Assembly (NCBI RefSeq): GCF_036242395.1
Contig: NZ_CP108458.1
Span: forward strand, 3,100,001 to 3,164,000
Length of the DNA: 64,000 bases
Reading direction: 5' to 3'
DNA from: Kitasatospora sp. NBC_01266
GTDB lineage: Bacteria; Actinomycetota; Actinomycetes; Streptomycetales; Streptomycetaceae
Shown: piece by piece, positions 26,247 through 33,396 of the stretch
How positions within the stretch are numbered: the first letter of the stretch is position 1
Layout of the letters: every line of letters starts with the position of its first letter
Made by a program: the position numbers and the translations under genes
Notes under the pieces: generated by a model
The model's database searches: none
Told to the model about the DNA's origin: nothing
The model's input: the letters and a program-made list of their open reading frames with translations, nothing else

Positions 26247-27743
26247 GTGAGTATCGTCGAGAAGAAGCCGACGGTCGAGGGACCACTGACGACGGTCGAG
26301 GCCACCGGCGCTCCCGCCGACAGTCGGCGCTGGTGGGTGCTGATCGTCGTCTCGTTCGCGGAGTTCATGGTCGGACTCGACGCGACGGTCGTCAACGTCA
26401 TGACGCCCAAGCTGCAGACCGCCTTCCACATGTCGCCGACCGGGCTGCAGTGGGTGATGAGCGTCTACGTGCTGCTCTTCGGCGGCCTGATGCTGCTCGG
26501 TGGCCGGCTGACCGACGTGCTGAGCCGGCGCACCGTCCTGATGACCGGTCTGGCCATGTTCACCATCGGCTCGTTCCTGGCCGGCATCGCCCACAGCGAG
26601 AGCCAGTTGCTCTGGGCGCGTGCCCTCCAGGGCATCGCCGCCGCCGCGGTCTCGCCCGCGGCCCTGTCCATCCTGGTCACCAGCTTCCCCGACCCGAAGG
26701 AGCGCACCAAGGCCTTCGGCATCTGGGGCACCGTGGTCGGCGTCAGCGCGGCGCTGGGCACCCTGCTCGGTGGTGCGATCATCACCATCGGCTGGCGCTG
26801 GGCCTTCTACCTCAACATCCCGGTCGGTGTGGCCCTGCTGATCGCCGCGCCGTTCCTGATCTCCGGCGCCCGCCCGGCCGGTGACCGTCCGCGCTCCGAC
26901 ATCCTGGGCGCCATCACCTCGACCGCAGGCCTGCTGTCGCTGGTCTTCGGCATCACCTGCACCACCACCCGGGGCTGGGGCGACGGGCTGACCCTCGGCT
27001 CCTTCGCCGCCGCCGTGGTCCTGCTCAGCCTCTTCGTCATGATCGAGCTGCGCAGCGCCGCCCCGCTGCTGCCGATGCACCTGTTCCGCCGCCGCACCCT
27101 GGTCTCGGCCGGGCTCGGCCAACTGCTGACGGCCGGCGTCATGCTGCCGACCTTCTTCATGCTGCCGCTCTTCATGCAGAGCGTGCAGCACTACACCCCG
27201 ATGCGCACCGGCCTCGCCTACATCCCGACCAGCCTGGCGATGATCATCTTTGCCGGAGTGGTCTCCAAGCTGATCCCCAAGACCGGCCCCATGGTGCTCT
27301 ACGTGTTCGGCACCGTGCTGCTGATCGTCATGATCGTGCTGATGCTCAACGCCAAGCAGGACAGCAACTACTGGGCCCTGATGATGCCGGTGACCGCACT
27401 GCTCGGAGTCGGGCTGCTGTTCTGCCTGATCCCGACCCCGGTGGTGGGCACCTTCGAGGCAACTCCCGCCGACGCCGGCACCACCTCGGCGCTGCTCAAC
27501 TCCGCCACCCAGGTCGGCGGTGCCTTCGGCCTGGCGGTGGCCGCCACCACCGTGCAGTCCCGGGCCGCGCAGCTGATGGCGCACGGCGTGCAGCCGGGCG
27601 AGGCGCTCACCCAGGCGCTGCACCGCGGCTTCGCGGTGCTGCTGATCTGGGCCGGGCTGAGCTTGATCACCGGCCTGATCGGCTTCCGCGGGCTGAAGCC
27701 GAGTGAGGAGGCGGTCGCCAAGGCGATGGCGCCGGCCGCCTGA
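26247..27743 (+). CDS. DHA2-family MFS drug exporter (14 TM)
   Basis: A 498-aa proton-driven exporter of the EmrB/QacA group. Motif D1 is SFAEFMVGLDATVVNVMTPK, motif A is LLGGRLTDVLSRRTVLMTGL, and motif C-like glycines are in GTVVGVSAALGTLLGGAII. About 14 hydrophobic segments are seen, ending in RGFAVLLIWAGLSLITGLIG. GTG 26247 is preceded by gaggaga 7 nt away. It lies at the left flank of the biosynthetic cluster and could export its product or be an unrelated resistance gene. DoxX-like 27940 follows in the same direction. Confidence 0.85.
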   Translation: MSIVEKKPTVEGPLTTVEATGAPADSRRWWVLIVVSFAEFMVGLDATVVNVMTPKLQTAFHMSPTGLQWVMSVYVLLFGGLMLLGGRLTDVLSRRTVLMTGLAMFTIGSFLAGIAHSESQLLWARALQGIAAAAVSPAALSILVTSFPDPKERTKAFGIWGTVVGVSAALGTLLGGAIITIGWRWAFYLNIPVGVALLIAAPFLISGARPAGDRPRSDILGAITSTAGLLSLVFGITCTTTRGWGDGLTLGSFAAAVVLLSLFVMIELRSAAPLLPMHLFRRRTLVSAGLGQLLTAGVMLPTFFMLPLFMQSVQHYTPMRTGLAYIPTSLAMIIFAGVVSKLIPKTGPMVLYVFGTVLLIVMIVLMLNAKQDSNYWALMMPVTALLGVGLLFCLIPTPVVGTFEATPADAGTTSALLNSATQVGGAFGLAVAATTVQSRAAQLMAHGVQPGEALTQALHRGFAVLLIWAGLSLITGLIGFRGLKPSEEAVAKAMAPAA

Positions 27744-27751
27744 CCGCGGTC

Positions 27752-27897
27752 CGCACCAACGCACCAACGCACCAACGCACCACACTCGCGCTGCCGCACC
27801 GCCGCACCAACGCACCGCGCTCGCACTGCCGCACCGCCGCACCAACGCACCGCGCTCGCACTGCCGCACCGCCGCACCAACGCACCGCGCTCGCACT
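27752..27897. repeat. Nested tandem repeats between MFS and DoxX genes
   Basis: At 27752-27781 an 8-bp unit gcaccaac is repeated about 3.5 times. It is followed by a longer unit of 35 bp, three perfect copies at 27793-27827, 27828-27862 and 27863-27897, itself containing gcaccaacg. On the minus strand the repeat keeps several long frames open, which are not real genes. Confidence 0.95.
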
Positions 27898-27939
27898 GCT
27901 CCGCTCCACTCCGCACCGCTCTCGAAAGGAGTCCAGATC

Positions 27940-28302
27940 ATGCGCATCCTCGGCGGCGTGGCCTCAGGCATCCTGATCCTCGAGTTCAGCCTCTCGGCGG
28001 TCGCCAACATCCCCGCGATGCAGGTGGCGGTCAACCGCTTCACCTCACTGACCCGCACCCCGCCGCGGCGCGACGTCATCGTGATGATCGGCCTGCTGGA
28101 CCTGCTCGGTGTGGTCGGCGTGATCCAGGGCTTCTGGCACACCGCACCGGCGGTGGCGGCCGGCTCGTTCTTCGCACTGCTGAGCGGGTTCGTCGTCTAC
28201 CGCCAGCTGACGCACGGCGACAAGGGCAAGGAGCTGGTGCCGTACACCCTCTTCCTGGCCTGCGCGCTGATCATGATCATCTCTCGGGTGCAGAGCTCCT
28301 GA
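27940..28302 (+). CDS. DoxX-like membrane protein
   Basis: A 120-aa protein with four hydrophobic segments: ILGGVASGILILEFSLSAVA; VIVMIGLLDLLGVVGVIQGF; AVAAGSFFALLSGFVVYRQL; and YTLFLACALIMIISRVQSS. It matches the DoxX-like family of small membrane proteins often found beside transporters or oxidoreductases; no defined reaction. gaaaggag lies 7 nt upstream of ATG 27940. It probably shares the transcript of the MFS gene, separated by the repeat block. Confidence 0.7.
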   Translation: MRILGGVASGILILEFSLSAVANIPAMQVAVNRFTSLTRTPPRRDVIVMIGLLDLLGVVGVIQGFWHTAPAVAAGSFFALLSGFVVYRQLTHGDKGKELVPYTLFLACALIMIISRVQSS

Positions 28303-28319
28303 GCTGACCCCGCTGACGG

Positions 28320-28353
28320 CGTGTGGCGCACGGCAGTTGCCGTGCGCCACACG
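28320..28353. terminator. Hairpin terminator after the DoxX-like gene
   Basis: A 16-bp perfect stem (cgtgtggcgcacggca with complement), 2-nt centre, followed by tcttt. Confidence 0.85.
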
Positions 28354-28380
28354 TCTTTGCGCATACCCGCGCCACCCACC

Positions 28381-28455
28381 TTGCGCCATCATGGCACCCA
28401 TTTGGCGTCATGACGCTTGCCCTGGTGCCATGGGCGCGCCATGATGGCGCCATGG
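28381..28455. promoter_or_regulatory. Clustered GCGCCATCATGG-type palindromes upstream of the RHH gene
   Basis: Three related imperfect palindromes lie within 75 bp: ttgcgccatcatggcacc (28381-28398), ttggcgtcatgacgcttgcc (28402-28421, core GCGTCATGACGC), and gcgcgccatgatggcgccat (28434-28453). The last overlaps the ATG of the ribbon-helix-helix gene. Repeated short palindromes over its own promoter are typical for autoregulated RHH proteins; I infer this is its operator. Confidence 0.6.
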
Positions 28456-29009
28456 ACCTCACACCGTACGTCGACAACCTCCGGCACGAACTCGCGGTCG
28501 CCGCGGACGCGGGCGGGGACGAAGCCCGCGCCCTGGCCGAACGGCTCACCGCGCCACTGGAGTCAGCCGCCCGCCTCATCCTGTTGAGCGCGCTCTCGAC
28601 CGCCATGGGCGAGGTGACACTGGAGCTGGCACCCGGCTCGGTGGATGTGCGGCTGCGCGGGCTCGACCCGGAGTTCGTGGTGACGCCGCCGGGCCGGCCC
28701 GGGTACGAGCACCCGGCCGCTCGCGGCGGCGAGCTGATGGCACCGCCCGCGCCACCCGCACCGGGCCTGGTGGCAGCGGCGGCGGCAGCTCCGGAGGGAG
28801 GAGACGAGGGCGGCATGGCGCGGATCAACTTCCGCCTGCCCGCCCATCTCAAAACCCGGGTCGAGGAAGCTGCCGCGCACGAAGGCCTCTCGGTCAACGC
28901 CTGGCTGGTGCGGGCCGCTGCCGCCGCACTGGATCCCGTCGAGCGCGGCCGGCCGGGCGCCGACAGCCGCCACTGGCGCCAGCAGGGGTACACCGGCTGG
29001 GTCCGCTAG
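28452..29009 (+). CDS. Ribbon-helix-helix (HicB/Arc-like) protein
   Basis: A 185-aa product. The C-terminal 45 residues (ARINFRLPAHLKTRVEEAAA, then HEGLSVNAWLVRAAAAAL) form an RHH DNA-binding unit: a basic beta strand, then two helices with the SVNAWL turn. The N-terminal part is a predicted helical region (MDLTPYVDNLRHELAVAADA) followed by a Pro/Ala linker. In streptomycetes this protein precedes a DUF4097 gene and is often annotated as a HicB-family antitoxin, though no HicA toxin is visible here. Likely a dimeric repressor acting on the palindromes over its own start. Confidence 0.75.
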   Translation: MDLTPYVDNLRHELAVAADAGGDEARALAERLTAPLESAARLILLSALSTAMGEVTLELAPGSVDVRLRGLDPEFVVTPPGRPGYEHPAARGGELMAPPAPPAPGLVAAAAAAPEGGDEGGMARINFRLPAHLKTRVEEAAAHEGLSVNAWLVRAAAAALDPVERGRPGADSRHWRQQGYTGWVR

Positions 29010-29118
29010 GGCCTGTCGTGGCTCGCACGGACCACTGGGCCAGGTAACACGCCACCTTCTCCTTCGCCCCCGCTCCACCAGCGGAACCGCATCACCGAGC
29101 CAAGAGGACGGGACAGCC

Positions 29119-29955
29119 ATGCCTGAATTCGACACCCCCGAACCGATCTCCGTGAACCTCGAGTTCGACATCGGCTCGGTGCGGATCATCGCGAGCAAGC
29201 GCACCGACACCGTCGTCACGGTGCTGCCGGGCAACCGCGCCGAGGACGCCGACATCCGGGCCGCCCAGCAGACCAAGGTCAGCTACACGCACGGCAAGCT
29301 GCTGGTCCGGGGCCCCCGGAAGCGGTCGCTGTTCGGCCGCAGCGGGTCGCTGGAGATCAGCATCGCGCTGCCGAGCGGCTCGGACATCCATGCCACCTCA
29401 CCGATGGCCGACTTCACCGGTCAAGGCCGGCTCGGGGACTGCACGTTGAAGACTTCGGCCGGCGACATCCAGTTGGACGAGACCGGCAGCGCGCAGCTGC
29501 GGACCACGCACGGCCGCGTCCAGGTGGACCGGGTGGCGGGCAACGCCGAGGTGACCGGGTCGGGCCGGGTCGCGATCGGCGAGGTCACCGGCACGGCGAC
29601 GGTGAAGAACCTCAACGGTGAAACGGTGGTCGGCGAGGTCACCGGTGACCTGCGGGTGAACTCCTCCAACGGCCGGATCGTGGTGGGCATCGCACACGCG
29701 GGCGTCCAGGCCAAGTCCGCCCACGGCGACATCCGGATCGACGACGTGGCGCGCGGCCAGGTCGTGCTGCAGACCGGCGCCGGTGACCTGGAGGTCGGCA
29801 TCCGGCAGGCCACCGCAGCCTGGCTCGACATCAACACTGGCCTGGGACGCGTGCACAACTCACTCGGCGCCGCCGACGGACCCACGGCCACTGGCGAGAC
29901 GCTCGAGGTGCGGGCCCGCACCGGCCTGGGCGACATCACGATCCGCCGCGCCTGA
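29119..29955 (+). CDS. DUF4097-family beta-strand repeat protein
   Basis: A 278-aa protein almost wholly made of short repeated strands (VSYTHGKLLVRGPRKRSLFG, ADFTGQGRLGDCTLKTSAGD, LRTTHGRVQVDRVAGNAEVT, LQTGAGDLEVGIRQATAAWL), a beta-helix or adhesin-like fold annotated DUF4097/DUF4098. There is no signal peptide or transmembrane segment, so it is probably cytoplasmic or peripheral. The function is unknown. The fixed pairing with the upstream RHH gene in streptomycetes suggests they act together. Confidence 0.75.
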   Translation: MPEFDTPEPISVNLEFDIGSVRIIASKRTDTVVTVLPGNRAEDADIRAAQQTKVSYTHGKLLVRGPRKRSLFGRSGSLEISIALPSGSDIHATSPMADFTGQGRLGDCTLKTSAGDIQLDETGSAQLRTTHGRVQVDRVAGNAEVTGSGRVAIGEVTGTATVKNLNGETVVGEVTGDLRVNSSNGRIVVGIAHAGVQAKSAHGDIRIDDVARGQVVLQTGAGDLEVGIRQATAAWLDINTGLGRVHNSLGAADGPTATGETLEVRARTGLGDITIRRA

Positions 29956-30050
29956 CCGGCCGCCGCACAGCGCAGCGCACCCCCGCACACCAGCCACTGG
30001 GACAAGGAAATCGGGCGTCACCAGCCCGCCGCAACAACGCCTGGGCACAG

Positions 30051-30081
30051 CTTGCGGGGGCGAGCGGTCCGCCCCCGCAAG
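30051..30081. terminator. Hairpin downstream of DUF4097 gene
   Basis: A 12-bp stem cttgcgggggcg with its complement and a 7-nt loop, between the convergent DUF4097 and ALF-repeat genes; probable terminator. Confidence 0.75.
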
Positions 30082-30102
30082 GGTGTTCGTCGAGACCGAC
30101 GG

Positions 30103-30128
30103 CCGATAGCCGATAGCCGATAGCCGAT
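30103..30128. repeat. 7-bp tandem repeat (ccgatag)
   Basis: Three full copies and a partial fourth of ccgatag in the same convergent gap, a simple-sequence expansion. Confidence 0.9.
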
Positions 30129-30160
30129 CCGGAACTACCGAACGTTGAGCCGGTCCCCGC

Positions 30161-31021
30161 TCAGCCCTCGGTGGAGGAGCGCCGGCGGCCCGTACGGATC
30201 AGGGCCGCGCCGGCGCCCAGCGCGACAGCGGCGCCGCCGATCTCCCACGGGAGTTCGGGACCCGCGCCGGTGTAGGCGAGCACGGTGTGACCGGCGACGG
30301 GGACCGGAGCGTCGGCGCCGGTCCCGGGCAGGCCGGCCTTGGGTGCGGGTGTGGGCGCAGCGGTGACGCCCGCAGACGGGACGGCCTGCGGGGTCGTGGC
30401 CGAGACCGGCTTGACGGCGGCGGCGACGGCAGCCGGCTCGCTCGGGTTGGCCGGGGTCGGCCGGGCGGCCGACCCACCGCCGGCGCTCGCACTCGGAGAG
30501 GACGCGTTCTGGGCCGCGTCCGCCGCCGCCTTGTCCTTGGCGCGGGCCTCGAACTGGCCCACCTCCAGGAACTGCTTGACGTCCGCAGCCTTGCCGCCGC
30601 CATCGAGCACAGCACCGGCAGCCTTCTTCACCGCAGGACCGCCGGCGTTGTAAATCTGAGTCACCAGCACCAGATCGTCATCGGCGCGGGCCTTGAACTG
30701 GCCCACCTTCAGGAAGTTCTCGACGTCCTGCGGCGTCCCGTTCAGCGCCGCCCTCGCCGCCTGCTGCACTCCAGGGCCACCGACACTGGCGATCTGCGCC
30801 ACCCGCACCCGATCGTCCTCCGCATCCTTGTCCGCTATCGCCTTGTCGGCCGTGGTCTTGTCGGCGGGGGCCTTGTCCTGGGCGCCCTGCTCCGGGTTCG
30901 CGTCAGGGGTCGAAGCGGCGGGGGTCTGGCCGGTGTCGGCGGCGTTCGCATACGACGGGAAGAGGACGGCCGGCGCGATCGCGACCGTGGCGAGGATCGC
31001 CGAAACACGGGCCAACTTCAT
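30161..31021 (-). CDS. Secreted ALF-repeat protein with LAYTG sortase E anchor
   Basis: A 286-aa exported protein. The signal peptide is MKLARVSAILATVAIAPAVL with cleavage near SYANAA. A Lys/Asp/Ala stretch and two ALF-type helical repeats (RVAQIASVGGPGVQQAARAA; then LVTQIYNAGGPAVKKAAGAV, each followed by a GQF/KARA or EARA hinge) come next. A Pro/Ala stalk follows. The C-terminus is HTVLAYTGAGPELPWEIGGA, a hydrophobic span and RTGRRRSS, fitting the LAXTG signal used by class E sortases of streptomycetes. It is therefore probably covalently fixed to peptidoglycan. No sortase gene is nearby. Confidence 0.75.
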   Translation of the reverse strand: MKLARVSAILATVAIAPAVLFPSYANAADTGQTPAASTPDANPEQGAQDKAPADKTTADKAIADKDAEDDRVRVAQIASVGGPGVQQAARAALNGTPQDVENFLKVGQFKARADDDLVLVTQIYNAGGPAVKKAAGAVLDGGGKAADVKQFLEVGQFEARAKDKAAADAAQNASSPSASAGGGSAARPTPANPSEPAAVAAAVKPVSATTPQAVPSAGVTAAPTPAPKAGLPGTGADAPVPVAGHTVLAYTGAGPELPWEIGGAAVALGAGAALIRTGRRRSSTEG

Positions 31022-31097
31022 CAGCTCAACCTGCTTTGCTTGATCATCCCAAAGTTATCCCCAGAGGATAGCGTGGACTTGGGCTTCTTTTTACTAT

Positions 31098-31123
31098 TAA
31101 TTGGCTCCCCTAATTGGCTCCCC
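31098..31123. repeat. 13-bp perfect tandem repeat taattggctcccc
   Basis: Two head-to-tail copies (31098-31110, 31111-31123) in an AT-rich setting about 225 bp upstream of the KSIII-like gene and 77 bp upstream of the LAYTG gene start. Could be an operator for either. Confidence 0.85.
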
Positions 31124-31249
31124 GGCGACCCCCGCCAACTGCTCACCGTCAGGCCGCCGCAGGGCTTTCCCGCGACCAACGACGGCGGCGCGGATCCGGC
31201 CAGCGGCGCCGGAGTCGGCCGGTCAGCTGCGGGCGCCCTTCACCGGCAG

Positions 31250-31282
31250 TTCGACCCGGGCTCAAGCCCACCCGCACACCAT
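31250..31282 (+). promoter_or_regulatory. SARP-type direct heptamers and -10, KSIII-like gene promoter
   Basis: TTCGACC (31250) and CTCAAGC (31261) start 11 bp apart. Eight bases separate the second from ACACCAT, read as the -10. The same geometry occurs at 36904, 46718(-) and 48768(-). The start codon is 64 nt further on. Confidence 0.6.
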
Positions 31283-31346
31283 GGAACACGTCACGCTCCG
31301 TGCCGCTCTCCACCTCCATCACAGCCCTAGACCCCTGGAGCCATCA

Positions 31347-32381
31347 GTGCGTTGGGAGAACCTGTACATCGCCGGGCTCGGCGCGTACCTGCCCGAGCAC
31401 GAGGTGACCGCCGAGCAGGCGGTCGCCGCCGGGCAGTACGACGCCGACCGGGCCAAGGCGAACGGCATCCGCGCCGTGCGCGTCGCCTCGCACGAGGAGA
31501 CCGGTCCGGTGATGGCCGCGGCGGCCGCCCGCCAGGCCATCGCCCGCTCGGGCCACCCGAACGAGGAGTTCGGCCTGGTGCTGCACAGCGGCATCGGCCA
31601 CCAGGGTCAGGACTTCTGGTCGCCGGCCCACTACGTCCAGCAGGAGACGGTGGGTGGCGACGGCGCCGCCATCGAGTACCGCCAGGGCTCCAACGGCGGG
31701 CTGGCCGGCGTCGAGCTCGCCGCCTCCTACATCGCCTCCCGCCCCGACGTCACCGCCGCGCTGGTGACCGCCGGCGACTCCTTCAAGCTCCCCTACATCG
31801 ACCGCTGGAACAGCGACGACCAGACCGTCTACGGCGACGGCGCGGGCGCGATCGTGCTCTCCGGCCGTGGCGGCTTCGCCCGGATCCGCGCCACCGCCAG
31901 CATCTCCGAGCCCTCGCTGGAGGCGATCTACCGCGGCGCCGACTGGACCGACATCCCCTTCGAGACCGGTCGCCCCGCCGACATCCACGCCCGCAAGGGC
32001 GTCTGGCTGTCCCGTCAGGAGAACAGCTACGAGGCGGCCATGGGCCGGATCGGCGAGAAGCTCGCCCTCGTGCTCAACAAGGCCCTGGCGGACGCGGACA
32101 CCAAGCTTCCCGACACGCAGTGGTTCATCCACGGCAACATCGCCCAGCCCGTCGCCGAGTGGGGCTTCTACCGCCCCCTGGGCCTGAGCCTCTCCCAGAC
32201 CACCTACGACTGGGGCAAGGGCCTGGGCCACATGGGCGGCGCCGACCACCTCATCAGCCTCAACCACCTCTTCGAGACCGGCCGGCCGAAGGCCGGGGAC
32301 CTGATCGTCGCGGTCGGCGTCGGGCACGGATTCATGTGGACGGTGGCGGTGGTGGAGGTGCTGGAGACGCCTAGCTGGTGA
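31347..32381 (+). CDS. KSIII-like acyltransferase with Ser in place of the active-site Cys
   Basis: A 344-aa FabH/KSIII-fold protein of the group used in polyketide clusters as starter-unit or acyl-transfer enzymes (DpsC, CerJ, ChlB3). The nucleophile elbow reads YRQGSNGGLAG, so Ser115 replaces Cys. His262 lies in WFIHGNIAQ and Asp300 in GLGHMGGADH, so a Ser-His-Asp triad replaces the condensing Cys-His-Asn. DpsC, which also uses Ser, moves propionyl groups. The predicted role is loading an acyl group on the second ACP or acylating the product, not chain elongation. GTG 31347 follows ggag. Terminator at 32451. Confidence 0.8.
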   Translation: MRWENLYIAGLGAYLPEHEVTAEQAVAAGQYDADRAKANGIRAVRVASHEETGPVMAAAAARQAIARSGHPNEEFGLVLHSGIGHQGQDFWSPAHYVQQETVGGDGAAIEYRQGSNGGLAGVELAASYIASRPDVTAALVTAGDSFKLPYIDRWNSDDQTVYGDGAGAIVLSGRGGFARIRATASISEPSLEAIYRGADWTDIPFETGRPADIHARKGVWLSRQENSYEAAMGRIGEKLALVLNKALADADTKLPDTQWFIHGNIAQPVAEWGFYRPLGLSLSQTTYDWGKGLGHMGGADHLISLNHLFETGRPKAGDLIVAVGVGHGFMWTVAVVEVLETPSW

Positions 32382-32450
32382 CAAGTCGCCAGGGATCCGG
32401 CCGACAGGGCTCCGGCTATCGGGCTTGGCGGCGGGCTTGATCCGCTTGTG

Positions 32451-32479
32451 GTGACCCGGCAGCGGTGCTGCCGGGTCAC
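32451..32479. terminator. Hairpin terminator after the KSIII-like gene
   Basis: A perfect 13-bp stem gtgacccggcagc/gctgccgggtcac with 3-nt loop ggt, followed by cttct. Confidence 0.85.
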
Positions 32480-32615
32480 CTTCTGGTCGGCGTGGACGTC
32501 GGCGCGAGCGGGTGTTCGCCGAGCTCGCCCCGGACGAGTCACCGCGCCTGGCGCAGGTCGCGGGCCGCTGGGCCGCTGGGCCGCGCTGACGGCTCAATCC
32601 CCGCCCTCGACGGCG

Positions 32616-33278
32616 TCAGGTCAGGTGCGCTCCCCCGCTGCCGAGCCCCTGCTCCAGCACCGCGAACGCGCGCTGCGCGTCGCCCGCCGCCTCCTGGTAC
32701 GCGTCGGCCGCACCGCGCCCCGACGCGATCTTGCGCCAGTTCTCGCGGCCCAGCTCCTGGTGCACCGTCACCAGCTGGAGGGCTGCCAGCCGAGCGCCCA
32801 ACCGGCCGTCACCGTAAGCGGGTTCCACCGCCTGCGTGAGCAGCTCGACCTCGCGGGCGGTGTAGTGGGCCAGCCGGGTCCGCAGGCTCGCCGTGCCGTA
32901 GAGCAGGCGCTGGAAGGCGATCACCTCCGGGTCGTCGTTGAGCCCGGTGATCGGGTCGTGGGCGCGCAGGCCGGCCTGGAAGTGGGCGTGCAGCGCCCGC
33001 AGCGGCGTGCTGCCGTCGGCGCGGGCGAGCACGACGCGGGCCGCCTCGCCCTGGTGGTCGGCGAAGCGGTCGAGGACCAGGTCCTCCTTGGTGGGGAAGT
33101 AGCGGAACAGGGTCGGCTTGGAGACCTCCGCCGCCGCCGCGACCTCGGCCACCGAGACCTCGTCGAAGCCGCGTTCCAGGAAGAGCCGCAGGGCCGTGGC
33201 GGCGAGATGCCGCCGGGCACGCTGCTTCTTCTGCTCGCGCAGGCCGGACGGGGTGGGCGGGGTGGCCGGTGGCTCCAT
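32616..33278 (-). CDS. TetR-family repressor
   Basis: A 220-aa protein. The N-terminal HTH is RARRHLAATALRLFLERGFD followed by VSVAEVAAAAEVSKPTLFRY and FPTKEDLV, the classical TetR/AcrR pattern. The C-terminal ligand domain is all-helical with no recognisable ligand type. It is divergent from the FAD monooxygenase gene, with paired operator-like sequences in the 118-bp gap, and probably represses itself and the monooxygenase in response to a product or intermediate. Confidence 0.85.
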   Translation of the reverse strand: MEPPATPPTPSGLREQKKQRARRHLAATALRLFLERGFDEVSVAEVAAAAEVSKPTLFRYFPTKEDLVLDRFADHQGEAARVVLARADGSTPLRALHAHFQAGLRAHDPITGLNDDPEVIAFQRLLYGTASLRTRLAHYTAREVELLTQAVEPAYGDGRLGARLAALQLVTVHQELGRENWRKIASGRGAADAYQEAAGDAQRAFAVLEQGLGSGGAHLT

Positions 33279-33303
33279 GCGTCCGAGGCTAGCAGCAGAT
33301 CAG

Positions 33304-33329
33304 TGACTCGGTCAGTTTTGTTACTCGGT
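33304..33329. promoter_or_regulatory. TetR operator candidates in the divergent promoter
   Basis: TGACTCGGTCA (33304-33314) is a near palindrome, and its actcggt core recurs at 33323-33329 in ttactcggtt. Two related half-sites between tetR and the monooxygenase are expected of a TetR regulator. Confidence 0.5.
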
Positions 33330-33396
33330 TGCTTTTTCCTCGGGCGGCAGGTTGGGTGGAGCGCACCCGAGCACGTCGAGCACGAGGAGCACCGTC

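Larger units (their letters stand above)
31022..31346. other. Divergent promoter region, left cluster boundary
   Basis: This 325-bp region separates the LAYTG protein from the first cluster gene. It contains an AT-rich tract (cttctttttactattaa), a 13-bp tandem repeat (31098-31123) and a SARP-type heptamer pair (31250-31282). No ORF other than the open upstream end of the KSIII-like gene. Confidence 0.6.

Noticed and set aside
27752..27897. CRISPR array
   Set aside because: Units are contiguous with no spacers and no cas genes nearby.
26148..28142. 664-aa minus-strand frame across the MFS and DoxX-like genes
   Set aside because: Gln/His/Gly-rich shadow of the plus-strand exporter, extended by the tandem repeat. 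No ribosome site.
28452..29955. Toxin-antitoxin (HicAB) pair
   Set aside because: The RHH protein is HicB-like, but the partner is a 278-aa DUF4097 beta-repeat protein, not a HicA toxin.
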